Below the pieces are notes generated by a model. The model saw only the letters and a program-made list of their open reading frames with translations. It was not told where the DNA came from and searched no databases. A DNA stretch of 39,384 nucleotides from Planctomycetota bacterium. Lineage in GTDB: Bacteria > Planctomycetota > J058. Position numbers and translations under genes: made by a program. The stretch lies in assembly GCA_020425635.1 (NCBI GenBank), contig JAGQRJ010000674.1, positions 1 to 39,384 on the forward strand. The letters are read 5' to 3'. The first letter of the stretch is position 1; each line of letters starts with the position of its first letter. Shown here one piece after another: positions 7,333-14,454 of this stretch.

Positions 7333-8184
7333 ATGACCCGGCACGATTGCGCACAACTGGCTGAAGATCTCGTGGCTTACGCCGATGGCGAGCTCGAGGC
7401 AGCGCGCGCAGCCGAGGTCGAGTCCGAGCTCGAGGCCTGCGGGGTGTGCCGGCGAGAGCTCGACGCGCTCCAGCGCAGCTGGGGTGCGCTCGAGGCCCTG
7501 ACTGCGGGCGACCTGCAGCCCGCCAGCGCTGCCCGACTCGACGCGCTCGAGGCCCAGATTCGCGCCGCGGCCGGCGCCGGAGCGCTGCTGCAGCCCGAGC
7601 GGAGCGGGAAGGCCGGCCTCGTGGTCCGCTTCCCCTGGCTCGCGCCGGTGGCTGCGGCGGCCGCCGTGCTGCTCTGCGCCGGGATCGGCTGGAGCCTGTT
7701 CGACCGGCCGACCGAGCTGACCGCCGTCCGCCCGGATCGACCGGCGCCGACCGTGCCCCACACCGAGACGCCCCAGGTCGAGATCTACCAGCGCCCGACC
7801 ACGCCCGAGGCCCCCGGGCCGACCGGCCAGGGTCCCCGCGACGCGGTGCCCGAGACGCCCGCCCCGCGGCCCGTCGCGCCGACCCCGCCCGAGGAGGCGC
7901 CCGAGGCGCCTGAGGCGCCCGAGGTCGCGCCGACTCCGCCGCAGCCCGCGCCCGCCGCGGAGCCTGCGGACGAAGCGGAGACCGGGCCGGCCCTCGCCGA
8001 GGGTGGGTTCGAGGCCTTGAACCCGGAGGAGCAGGAGCTGGTCGACAACCTCGAGCTGGCGTTGCTGCTCGAGGAGCGCGGCCTGGACGAGTTGAGCCTC
8101 GACGACCTCGAGGCGGAGTTGCTCCTGGACGAGGTCGGCGAGGACCTCGAAGGGTGGGATCCGGATGAGCTCGAAGCGGGCTAA
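7333..8184 (+). CDS. Probable membrane anti-sigma factor with zinc-finger-like N-terminus
   Basis: A 283-residue protein. Residues 1-50 (LAEDLVAYADGELEAARAAEVESELEACGVCRREL) match the anti-sigma fold that clamps ECF sigma factors. The CxxC is present (Cys36, Cys39) but the usual His four residues before it is Glu32, so the Hx3Cx2C zinc site is incomplete; His4 and Cys6 might substitute. A single membrane helix lies around 99-122 (PWLAPVAAAAAVLLCAGIGW). The outer half is a Pro/Glu/Ala-rich stalk (about 140-215) and an acidic Leu-rich C-terminus. A GGAGG lies about 8 nt before the ATG. Encoded 75 bp after the sigma factor, it is likely its regulator. Confidence 0.8.
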   Translation: MTRHDCAQLAEDLVAYADGELEAARAAEVESELEACGVCRRELDALQRSWGALEALTAGDLQPASAARLDALEAQIRAAAGAGALLQPERSGKAGLVVRFPWLAPVAAAAAVLLCAGIGWSLFDRPTELTAVRPDRPAPTVPHTETPQVEIYQRPTTPEAPGPTGQGPRDAVPETPAPRPVAPTPPEEAPEAPEAPEVAPTPPQPAPAAEPADEAETGPALAEGGFEALNPEEQELVDNLELALLLEERGLDELSLDDLEAELLLDEVGEDLEGWDPDELEAG

Positions 8185-8983
8185 CCCCATGCGCTGGCTG
8201 CGCGCCGCGGGGCTCGCCCTCGCGCTGGTCGCCGGGCTGGCGGGCTCGGCCTTCGCCGACGGCGGAGACGCGCCGCAGGCCAAGCGCAGCGCCGCCGAGC
8301 GCCGCGCGGAGCTCCTCGAGCGCTACAAGAGCCTCGACCCCGAGAAGCGCAAGCAGCTCAAGGCCGTCTTCCGCAAGCGGATCAAGGCGCTCTCGGCCCA
8401 GGACCGCAAGCGCCTGCGCAAGCTCGCGTCCGGTCACTCGCTCAAGAGCCAGCGCCAGGGGAAGCACGCCGAGGCCAAGCGCGAGTTCATGCGCCAGCTG
8501 ATCGGCAAGCTCTCCCGCCAAGAGCGCAGCCAGCTCGCGGAGCTCGAGCCCGAGGAGCGGCGCGAGGCCCTGCGCGCGCTGCTCGGCAAGCACCGCCAGC
8601 AGGTCGCCAACCGCACCTTCCGCCTGCTCCCCCCCGACCAGCAAAAGCGCCTGCGCGACGAGCTGCAGGGCCTGGAGCCGGGCGAGCGCTACCGCCGCCT
8701 GCGCGAGCTCGCGGGCACGCACATGCGCGACAAGGTCCGCGAGATCCTCACCTCCGACGCCTCCGTCGAGGAGAAGCAGGCCCAGCTGCAGGCCCTGCTC
8801 AAGGCCATGCCCAAGCCCATGCGCGACCGGCTCAAGCAGCAGATCGAGCGCCGCATGGGCGCCGGAGACGGCCGCCGCCCCCCCCGTCGAGGCGGCGCGA
8901 CGCCGCCCGCCGACGGCGACCCGCCGGCCCGCGGCGAGAAGCCCCAGCGCCCCCAACGCGGCGGGCAACAGCGCCGGCGCTAG
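8165..8983 (+). CDS. Secreted, highly charged helical protein (DUF3106-like)
   Basis: A 272-residue protein with a signal peptide ending near AFA/DGG. The rest is almost wholly Arg/Lys/Glu-rich helix with repeated motifs of the type L-x-P-E-x-R-x-x-L (KSLDPEKRKQLKAVFRKR, ELEPEERREALRALL, GLEPGERYRRLREL), as in DUF3106 proteins, and a basic Pro/Gly/Arg tail. It overlaps the anti-sigma gene by 20 bp; an alternative ATG at 8189 removes the overlap and gives a neater signal peptide. Sigma factor, membrane anti-sigma and DUF3106-type protein also occur together in other bacteria, so it may sense or relieve envelope stress. Its function is unproven. Confidence 0.7.
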   Translation: MSSKRANPMRWLRAAGLALALVAGLAGSAFADGGDAPQAKRSAAERRAELLERYKSLDPEKRKQLKAVFRKRIKALSAQDRKRLRKLASGHSLKSQRQGKHAEAKREFMRQLIGKLSRQERSQLAELEPEERREALRALLGKHRQQVANRTFRLLPPDQQKRLRDELQGLEPGERYRRLRELAGTHMRDKVREILTSDASVEEKQAQLQALLKAMPKPMRDRLKQQIERRMGAGDGRRPPRRGGATPPADGDPPARGEKPQRPQRGGQQRRR

Positions 8984-9008
8984 CCCGCACAGCCGTTCTC
9001 GGGCTAGC
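8979..9008. terminator. Bidirectional terminator hairpin between convergent genes
   Basis: GCTAGCCCG (8979-8987) pairs perfectly with CGGGCTAGC (9000-9008). The arms include the TAG stop of the upstream plus-strand gene and the TAG stop of queA on the minus strand. It serves both convergent transcripts. Confidence 0.65.
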
Positions 9009-10041
9009 CGCCCGCGGGCGAGATCAGCATGGCGTCGCCGTAGCTGTAGAAGCGAAAGCCCTCGGCGATCGCGTGACGGTAGGCGTGGAGCAAGGTCTCG
9101 CGCCCGCACAGCGCCGCCACGAGCAGGATCAGCGTGCTCTCCGGCAGGTGGAAGTTCGTGATCAGCCCGTCGACGAGCCGGAAGCGATAGGGCGGGTAAA
9201 TGAACAGCTCGGTCGCCCCCTCGCGCGCTCCCGACTGCGCGTAGGCCTCGAGCGCGCGCACCACGGTCGTGCCGCAGGCGATCACCGCGCGCCCCTCGCG
9301 CTTGGCCCGGGCCACCGCCTCGCAGGTCGCCTCGGGGATCGCGTAGCGCTCGGACTCCATGCGGTGCTGAGTGACGTCGTCGACGCGCACGGGCATGAAG
9401 GTCCCGAGCCCCACGTGCAAGACCAGGCGCACGAGCTCGACCCCTCGCGCCTCGAGGCGCGCGAGCAACTCCGGGGTGAAGTGCAGCCCGGCGGTCGGCG
9501 CCGCCACGGCTCCCGGCACGTGGGCGAACACGGTCTGGTAGTCGCTGCGGTCGGACTCGACCGGCTCGCGGTGCAGGTAGGGCGGAAGGGGAATCTCGCC
9601 GAGCCGCTCGGCGACCTCCAGCGCGCTCGCGTCGAGGAAGCGCACCGCGAAGCGCCCGGGCGCCGTCTTCCGCAGGAGCTCGAGCCTGGCCTGCGCCCCG
9701 TCCGCGCCCTCGAGGGTCAGGACCTCCCCGGCCTGAGGCTTGCCCTTGGCCTTGACCAGCGCCTCCCAGCTCCCGTCGTCGCCGAGCGGGCGCACGAGGA
9801 ACGCCTCGCACTTGCCCCCGGTGGGACGCGTCCCCCGGAACCGCGCCGGCACGACCTGGGTCTCGTTGAGCACCAAGACCGTGCCCGGCGCGAGCAGCTC
9901 CTCGACGTCGCGGAACACTCGCTCGGCGAGGGCCGTCGTCCCCGGCTCGACGACCAGCAGGCGACACGCGTCCCGCGTCGCGAGCGGAAAGCGCGCGATC
10001 AACTCCTGCGGAACGTCGACGTGGAAGTCGGAGAGCTTCAC
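9004..10041 (-). CDS. queA: S-adenosylmethionine:tRNA ribosyltransferase-isomerase
   Basis: Penultimate steps of queuosine synthesis: transfers the ribosyl part of SAM to 7-aminomethyl-7-deazaguanine in tRNA to give epoxyqueuosine. It is 345 residues from GTG 10041, close to the usual ~350. Family signatures are VLNETQVVPARF, AAPTAGLHFTPELL, HVGLGTFMPVRVDD, HRMESE and TNFHLPESTLILLVAAL. The frame stays open upstream for 23 more codons, but those cover a 21-bp repeat and a TAGAAT box 7 nt before the GTG. MKLSDFHVDVPQELIA also matches the normal QueA N-terminus. I therefore take GTG 10041 as the start, possibly leaderless. No other queuosine genes are in the window. Confidence 0.94.
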   Translation of the reverse strand: MKLSDFHVDVPQELIARFPLATRDACRLLVVEPGTTALAERVFRDVEELLAPGTVLVLNETQVVPARFRGTRPTGGKCEAFLVRPLGDDGSWEALVKAKGKPQAGEVLTLEGADGAQARLELLRKTAPGRFAVRFLDASALEVAERLGEIPLPPYLHREPVESDRSDYQTVFAHVPGAVAAPTAGLHFTPELLARLEARGVELVRLVLHVGLGTFMPVRVDDVTQHRMESERYAIPEATCEAVARAKREGRAVIACGTTVVRALEAYAQSGAREGATELFIYPPYRFRLVDGLITNFHLPESTLILLVAALCGRETLLHAYRHAIAEGFRFYSYGDAMLISPAGG

Positions 10042-10048
10042 CGCCAGG

Positions 10049-10054
10049 ATTCTA
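10049..10054 (-). promoter_or_regulatory. -10-like TAGAAT before queA (possible leaderless start)
   Basis: TAGAAT on the minus strand ends 7 nt before the GTG of queA, and no Shine-Dalgarno is present. This spacing would put transcription initiation at or next to the start codon. No clear -35 is seen. Confidence 0.45.
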
Positions 10055-10058
10055 CGCC

Positions 10059-10097
10059 CGGAGGCAGAGCCCGAGCGATCGGAGGCAGAGTCCGAGC
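10059..10097. repeat. Two 18-bp direct repeats upstream of queA
   Basis: Two copies (10059-10076 and 10080-10097) match at 17 of 18 positions with a 21-bp period. If the longer queA frame were translated they would encode Ser/Ala/Gly/Asp repeats. They probably lie in the untranslated region between queA and the divergent peroxidase gene. Confidence 0.6.
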
Positions 10098-10154
10098 CCT
10101 CCCCCTCCACACGGCCGCGCGCTCAGGGCATACTCCCCCCTTCAGGAGGAAGCA

Positions 10155-10718
10155 ATGATCCGTCACCTCACCGCGGCCCTCGTCGGCCTCACCCTGGGCG
10201 TCGCCGGCGCCTGGGCCAACCCCGAGGAGGGGAAAGTGCACGACCAGACCGTCCGCTCGATCGACGGCGAAGACGTCGAGCTCTCGACCTACAAGGGCAA
10301 GGTCATGCTCGTGGTCAACGTCGCCTCGCAGTGCGGCTACACCTCGCAGTACAAGGGCCTCGAAGAGCTGCACCGCGCCTTCAAGGACAAGGGCCTGGTG
10401 GTGCTCGGCTTCCCTTGCAACGACTTCGGCAAGCAGGAGCCGGGGACCGAGGCCGAGATCAAGAGCTTCTGCGAGTCGAAGTTCTCGGTGACCTTCCCCA
10501 TGTTCTCCAAGATCCACGTGAAGGGCTCGGAGCAGGCGCCGCTCTACAAGCTCCTGACCGAGGCCAAGGGCCAGGTCGGCTGGAACTTCACGAAGTTCCT
10601 CGTCGGCAAGGACGGCACGATCCTCGCGAAGTTCGACTCGGGGGTCGCCCCAGACTCCAAGCAGCTGCGCGAAGCGATCGAGGCGGCGCTGGCGGCCGAG
10701 GCGCCGGCGGACCAGTAG
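10155..10718 (+). CDS. Glutathione peroxidase family thiol peroxidase, secreted
   Basis: A 187-residue peroxidase of the GPx fold with Cys in place of selenocysteine. It reduces hydrogen peroxide or lipid hydroperoxides; bacterial Cys-GPx enzymes mostly use thioredoxin. The peroxidatic Cys60 sits in NVASQCGYTSQY. Cys88 lies in GFPCNDFG and Gln94 in GKQEPGT, and the tetrad Trp-Asn is in WNFTKFLV (143-150). Cys106 (KSFCE) is a further candidate resolving Cys. A cleavable signal peptide (residues 1-21, GAWA/N) sends it out of the cytoplasm, less usual for this family. AGGAGGA at 10144-10150 precedes the ATG, and a CATACT -10-like box is at 10129. Two bases separate it from the next gene. Confidence 0.9.
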   Translation: MIRHLTAALVGLTLGVAGAWANPEEGKVHDQTVRSIDGEDVELSTYKGKVMLVVNVASQCGYTSQYKGLEELHRAFKDKGLVVLGFPCNDFGKQEPGTEAEIKSFCESKFSVTFPMFSKIHVKGSEQAPLYKLLTEAKGQVGWNFTKFLVGKDGTILAKFDSGVAPDSKQLREAIEAALAAEAPADQ

Positions 10719-10720
10719 GC

Positions 10721-11731
10721 TTGACCGAGCCGCTGGGGATCTACGGCCTCGAGCCGACCGACCCGGCCGAGGCCGCGGTGGTGCTGATCCCCGTGCCCTT
10801 CGAAGCGACCACGAGCTACGGCCGGGGCACGGCCCAAGGACCGCGCGCGATCTTCGAAGCCAGCCCGCAGATCGACCTCTTCGACCTCGAGGTCGGCAGC
10901 CCCGCGGACGCGGGGATCGCGCTCCTCCCCGAGGACTCGCGGGTCCACGCCTGGAACGCGCGGGCCTGCGAGCTCGCCGGCCCGGTGATCGCCGCGGAGG
11001 GTGCGGGCGACGACCCCGCGCTGCTCGCGGCGACCGCCGAGGTCAACCGAATTGGCGCCGAGCTCAACGACTGGCTCGAGGCCGAGGCCTCGGTCTGGCT
11101 CGAGCGCGGAGCGCTGGTCGGGGTGCTGGGCGGCGACCACTCGACGCCCCTGGGCGCGATCCGCGCGCTGGCCAAGCGGCACCCCGGGCTGGGCGTGCTC
11201 CACGTAGACGCCCACGCCGACCAGCGCGACGCTTACATGGGCTTCCGCTACAGCCACGCCTCGATCCTGCACAACGTGCTCGCCGAGGCCCCCGGGGTGG
11301 CCGCGGTGGTCGGGGTCGGCTACCGCGACCTGTGCCGCGAAGAGCACGCGGTCCTCGAGGCCGACCCGCGCTGCGCGGCCTACTACGAGCCGCTCCTCCG
11401 CCAGCGCCAGCTCGCGGGGGCGACCTGGAGCGAGCTCGTGGGGGAGGCGGTCGCGAACCTCCCGCCCAAGGTCTACGTCAGCTTCGACATCGACGGCCTC
11501 GACCCGACGCTCTGCCCGAACACGGGGACCCCGGTCCCCGGGGGGCTCTCCTTCGCCGAGGCCTGCGCCCTGCTGCGCGAGGTGGTGAGCTCTGGGCGGG
11601 AAATCGTGGGCTTCGACCTCTGCGAGGTCGCCCCCGACCCCCGGGGCGAGAGCGAGTGGGACGGAAACGTGGGCATGCGCGTCCTCTACAAGCTCGCGGG
11701 CTTTGCCCTGGCCTCCCGCCAACCCGGCTGA
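10721..11731 (+). CDS. Ureohydrolase (arginase/agmatinase family)
   Basis: A 336-residue Mn-dependent hydrolase that cleaves a guanidino group to urea, or formamide in the formimidoyl branch. All metal ligands are visible: GGDHS (His140), DAHADQRD (Asp163, His165, Asp167), SFDIDGLDP (Asp256, Asp258). YSHAS and TGTPVPGGLSF, typical of the family, are also present. An acidic helical insertion lies around residues 90-125. Agmatine is the commonest substrate for this general form, but I cannot assign it. The only plausible start is TTG 10721, 2 bp after the peroxidase stop, so the gene probably depends on coupled translation. Confidence 0.85.
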   Translation: MTEPLGIYGLEPTDPAEAAVVLIPVPFEATTSYGRGTAQGPRAIFEASPQIDLFDLEVGSPADAGIALLPEDSRVHAWNARACELAGPVIAAEGAGDDPALLAATAEVNRIGAELNDWLEAEASVWLERGALVGVLGGDHSTPLGAIRALAKRHPGLGVLHVDAHADQRDAYMGFRYSHASILHNVLAEAPGVAAVVGVGYRDLCREEHAVLEADPRCAAYYEPLLRQRQLAGATWSELVGEAVANLPPKVYVSFDIDGLDPTLCPNTGTPVPGGLSFAEACALLREVVSSGREIVGFDLCEVAPDPRGESEWDGNVGMRVLYKLAGFALASRQPG

Positions 11732-11813
11732 TTCGCGACCTTCGGGGCTGGCATCCGGGGCTCCAGCGGATACCTTATGTCGCTTCCCGAAGGCCCGCCG
11801 CGGAGACCGACGT

Positions 11814-12086
11814 TTGAAGATCGTGCTGCTCTACCGCCACACCGACGGACGCCTCGCCGAAATCCGCGGCGACGGCTCGAAGGTCGAACTGTGGCAGCTC
11901 TACCCGCAGCGCGAGCTGCTCGGGAAGCACAAGGACGTGGACACGGCCAAGGCCGAGCTCGACGAGGGCTACGAGCTCGACAAGTCGGTCTTCGCCCCGC
12001 CCTGCCCCTCGTGCGAGTACCCGCACGCCCCCATGTCCCTCGAGACGGGCTATTACACCTGCCCCGAGTGCGACACCGAGTTCTAG
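11814..12086 (+). CDS. Small zinc-ribbon protein, unknown function
   Basis: A 90-residue protein. The N-terminal half is a short alpha/beta segment (KIVLLYRHTDGRLAEIR, then DGSKVELWQLYP) and the C-terminal third is a four-Cys ribbon, CPSC...CPEC, with 15 residues between the knuckles, followed by DTEF at the end. The start is taken as TTG 11814 because GGAGA lies 7 nt upstream; an earlier in-frame ATG (11703) would run back over the ureohydrolase end. No family recognised. A metal-binding or protein-binding adaptor is the most that can be said. Confidence 0.65.
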   Translation: MKIVLLYRHTDGRLAEIRGDGSKVELWQLYPQRELLGKHKDVDTAKAELDEGYELDKSVFAPPCPSCEYPHAPMSLETGYYTCPECDTEF

Positions 12087-12099
12087 GACGCCCCGTCCT
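12085..12099 (+). terminator. Small terminator hairpin overlapping the stop codon
   Basis: AGGACG (12085-12090) pairs with CGTCCT (12094-12099) around CCC. The last two bases of the TAG stop are part of the stem. It is short, and no T-run follows. Confidence 0.45.
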
Positions 12100-12156
12100 C
12101 GCGCGGGAACCTGCGCTAATTGCTGAATTTCCGGCAGTTTGTACGAAACTCCGGCC

Positions 12157-12185
12157 TTGACTTACGCGGGCCCTCCGCTCAAATT
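12157..12185 (+). promoter_or_regulatory. Sigma-70-type promoter of the radical SAM gene
   Basis: TTGACT (12157-12162), 17 bp, CAAATT (12180-12185), about 21 bp before the ATG. The surrounding 100 bp are clearly less GC-rich than the coding DNA. Confidence 0.5.
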
Positions 12186-12206
12186 GGGACCAAAAGGGCG
12201 CGGTAT

Positions 12207-13634
12207 ATGCGGATCTGCTTCATCATTCCCCCCGAGACCCACAGCATCGAGAGCTCCGTCCCCAAGGGCCTCGAGAGCGGCAAGGGCGTCTACCCCAAGC
12301 TGGGCCTGCTCTACGTGGCGGCCTACCTCGAGGAGAAGCTCGGGATCGTGCCCTCGGTGATCGACGCCCCCGCCGAGCGCCTCGACTACGAGGGCCTCGA
12401 GCGCCGCGTGCGCGAGGTCGACCCGGACCTGGTCGGGATCACCACCCTGACCTTCAACCTGATCGACTGCTGGAAGACCGTGCGCCTGGTCAAGCGAGCC
12501 GTGCCCCGCGCCAAGACCTGTGTGGGCGGCCAGCACGTGACCCTCTACCCCGACGAGACCCTCGGCCTCGAGGGGGTCGACTACGTGGTCCACGGCGAGG
12601 GCGAGCAGGTCTTCGTGTGGCTGGTGGAGGCGCTGCGCAAGGGCGGCCAGTTCGAGGACCTGGTCAAGATCCCGGGCCTCGGCTTCCACCACGACGGCAC
12701 CCCGTGCGTGAACAAGCACCAGCACAAGCTCGAGAGCCTCGACGAGCTGCCCCTCCCGGCGCGACACCTGGTCGACCTCAACAACTACGACCACATCGCG
12801 GCCGAAGGCGACAAGCTCGCCACCATGCAGACCTCGCGCGGCTGCCCCGCCAAGTGCCTGTTCTGCGACATCCGCATGACCAAGTTCCGCAAGCGCTCGG
12901 CCGAGCACGTGCTCGCGGAGCTGCGCTACCTGGTCGACCGCGGGGTCGACGACATCTTCTTCGTCGACGACACGATCACGATCGACAAGAACCGGCTGTT
13001 CGAGATCTGCGAGCTCGTGGAGCGCTCGGGCCTCGACATTCACTTCAAGATCTCGGCCCGCGTCGACACCGTGAAGCCGCAGCTGCTCGAGGCGCTCAAG
13101 AAGGCCGGCTGCTACCGGATCCACTACGGCGTCGAGTCGGCCACGCCGCGGCACCTGAAGTTCATGCAGAAGCAGACGACCCCGGACAAGATCCGCCAGG
13201 CGTTCAAGTGGACGCACGACGCCGGGATCGGGACCTTCGCCTACTGCATGATCGGGATCCCCACCGAGACCCGCGAAGAAATGATGGACACCGTCGACTT
13301 CGCGATCGAGCTCGACCCCGACTACGCCCAGTTCTCGATCTGCACGCCCTACCCCAAGACCGCGCTCTACCAGAGCATGCTCGAGGCGGGCTACATTCCG
13401 GGCGACTACTGGCGCGAGTTCGCCAAGAACCCGAGCGAAGACTTCCGCGTCCAGTTCTGGAACAAGGACTTCAGCGAAGACGAGCTCCGCGAGCTGCAGA
13501 GCGAAGCCCACCGCCGCTTCTACTCGCGGCTGGGCTACATCGCCCGCCAGGCCAAGAACGTGCGCTCCTGGCGCGACCTGCGCTCGAAGGCCGGCATGGG
13601 CGCCAAGATCCTGCTCCGCCAGCTCAACCGCTAG
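12207..13634 (+). CDS. B12-binding-domain radical SAM protein
   Basis: A 475-residue radical SAM enzyme. Residues ~1-150 form the Rossmann-like cobalamin-binding type domain (GLLYVAAYLEE, VDPDLVGITTLTFN, VGGQHVTLYPDET, VDYVVHGEGE), without an obvious DxHxxG lower-ligand motif. The iron-sulfur site is C-x3-C-x2-C at Cys213, Cys217 and Cys220 (SRGCPAKCLFCDI). The TIM-barrel part follows (FFVDDTITIDKNR, HYGVESATP, YCMIGIPTETREEMMDTV) with a helical C-terminus. Such enzymes methylate, cyclise or rearrange lipids, tetrapyrroles or peptides, and the substrate cannot be told here. The ATG at 12207 follows an AAAAGGG and a promoter; an upstream ATG (12120) would lie before the promoter and is rejected. 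Confidence 0.88.
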   Translation: MRICFIIPPETHSIESSVPKGLESGKGVYPKLGLLYVAAYLEEKLGIVPSVIDAPAERLDYEGLERRVREVDPDLVGITTLTFNLIDCWKTVRLVKRAVPRAKTCVGGQHVTLYPDETLGLEGVDYVVHGEGEQVFVWLVEALRKGGQFEDLVKIPGLGFHHDGTPCVNKHQHKLESLDELPLPARHLVDLNNYDHIAAEGDKLATMQTSRGCPAKCLFCDIRMTKFRKRSAEHVLAELRYLVDRGVDDIFFVDDTITIDKNRLFEICELVERSGLDIHFKISARVDTVKPQLLEALKKAGCYRIHYGVESATPRHLKFMQKQTTPDKIRQAFKWTHDAGIGTFAYCMIGIPTETREEMMDTVDFAIELDPDYAQFSICTPYPKTALYQSMLEAGYIPGDYWREFAKNPSEDFRVQFWNKDFSEDELRELQSEAHRRFYSRLGYIARQAKNVRSWRDLRSKAGMGAKILLRQLNR

Positions 13635-13645
13635 CGGGCTCCCGC

Positions 13646-13660
13646 GGGGCTGCTAGCCCC
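13646..13660. terminator. Terminator-like hairpin between convergent genes
   Basis: GGGGCT (13646-13651) and AGCCCC (13655-13660) form a perfect 6-bp stem around GCT. The minus-strand stop codon (13653-13655) lies in the loop and stem. Confidence 0.5.
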
Positions 13661-14240
13661 CGTAGTTGCCGAAGCCGCCGTCTCCGTAGTCTCCGGCGTC
13701 GGCGTAGAGGTCTTCCTCCTCCTTCTTGGCCTGGCGCGCGCGCTTGGCGGCGAGCTTCTCCAGGCGCTCCTGCTCCTCTTCCTTCTCGTAGGCGATCCGC
13801 CCCATGATCAGGCGCTGGTAGTAGTCGCGCCACTTCGCCGCGTCGAGGCCGAAGTCGTAGTTGGTGAGCAGGGCCAGGTGCTCCGCCGCGGCGTTCTTCA
13901 CGCCCTCGTCGCGGTCCTCGAGCAGCGGGATCATGTCGGGGACCGCCGACTGATCGCCGAGCTCGGAGAGCACCGAGAGCGCGAACTCGCGCGCGGCGTT
14001 GCCGTTGTTGGGGCTGAGGGAGTCGACCAGCGGGCCCTTGGCCTTGCACTCGAGCAGGTGCGAGCGGATCGTCTCGAGGATCGGCTCCTCGTTCTCGTCG
14101 AGCTGCCCGCTCTCGATCACCTGGCCCGCGGCCTCGATCAGCGACTCGAGCACACTCTCGTCGTCGGTGCTGGTCAACGCCTCGAGCGCCTCGAGCGAGC
14201 GTTCCTCCACCAGACGGTAGAGCATTCCGTCCAGACTCAC
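13653..14240 (-). CDS. HEAT-repeat-like protein with Gly/Tyr tail
   Basis: A 195-residue soluble protein. Residues 1-135 are paired amphipathic helices of the HEAT type; the clearest unit is GNAAREFALSVLSELGDQSAVPDMIPLLEDRDEGVKNAAAEHLALL. A charged coiled-coil segment (about 150-178, rich in Glu/Lys/Arg) and a Gly/Tyr/Asp-rich tail ending YGDGGFGNYGG follow. It is probably a protein-protein scaffold; no catalytic motif is visible. GTG 14240 has GGAGGGG about 4 nt upstream. It is convergent with the radical SAM gene, and a near-palindrome lies in front of it. Confidence 0.72.
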   Translation of the reverse strand: MSLDGMLYRLVEERSLEALEALTSTDDESVLESLIEAAGQVIESGQLDENEEPILETIRSHLLECKAKGPLVDSLSPNNGNAAREFALSVLSELGDQSAVPDMIPLLEDRDEGVKNAAAEHLALLTNYDFGLDAAKWRDYYQRLIMGRIAYEKEEEQERLEKLAAKRARQAKKEEEDLYADAGDYGDGGFGNYGG

Positions 14241-14251
14241 GGTCCCCTCCG

Positions 14252-14264
14252 ATCACGCTGTGAT
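14252..14264. promoter_or_regulatory. Palindrome upstream of the HEAT-repeat gene
   Basis: ATCAC-GCT-GTGAT, perfect 5-bp arms, 12 bp before the GTG on the minus strand and overlapping the likely leader. It could be an operator; the binding protein is unknown. Confidence 0.35.
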
Positions 14265-14337
14265 AGCACACCGCAGGGGCAGAGTGACCGCGCCGTGGCT
14301 CCCGCGCGAGCTCGATTTCCGGGGCGCCGCGCTCGGC

Positions 14338-14343
14338 TATACT
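14338..14343 (+). promoter_or_regulatory. -10 box of tRNA-Leu
   Basis: TATACT ends 10 bp before the tRNA. The matching -35 is weak (TTTCCG at 14316-14321, 16-bp gap). Confidence 0.5.
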
Positions 14344-14353
14344 CGGCTGCTCA

Positions 14354-14436
14354 GCGAGGGTGGCGGAATTGGCAGACGCGCTAGATTTAGGTTCTAGTGT
14401 CCTTCGGACGTGGGGGTTCGAGTCCCCCCCTTCGCA
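14354..14436 (+). tRNA. tRNA-Leu (anticodon UAG)
   Basis: An 83-nt class II tRNA. The acceptor stem GCGAGGG pairs with CCTTCGC (14429-14435, one G-T pair), with discriminator A at 14436. The anticodon stem is CTAGA/TCTAG with anticodon TAG at 14388-14390, reading CUA and other CUN codons. A long variable arm (GTCC-TTC-GGAC, 14399-14409) is typical of leucine tRNAs. The T arm is GGGGG-TTCGAGT-CCCCC. The CCA end is not encoded. Confidence 0.96.
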
Positions 14437-14454
14437 TACGTCGTCGACGCTCCC

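Noticed and set aside
7265-9967. A 900-codon open frame on the minus strand opposite the sigma/anti-sigma/DUF3106 genes
   Set aside because: Arg/Ala/Gly/Pro-rich translation with no domain, opposite genes with clear motifs and Shine-Dalgarno sites; a typical shadow in GC-rich DNA.
12120-12206. N-terminal extension of the radical SAM protein
   Set aside because: It would begin before the TTGACT promoter; the cobalamin-type domain starts naturally at MRICFIIPPE.
14410-14454. Start of the propeller gene inside tRNA-Leu
   Set aside because: The GTG/ATG-type start there lies in the T arm of a well-formed tRNA; TTG 14455 is the first start outside it.
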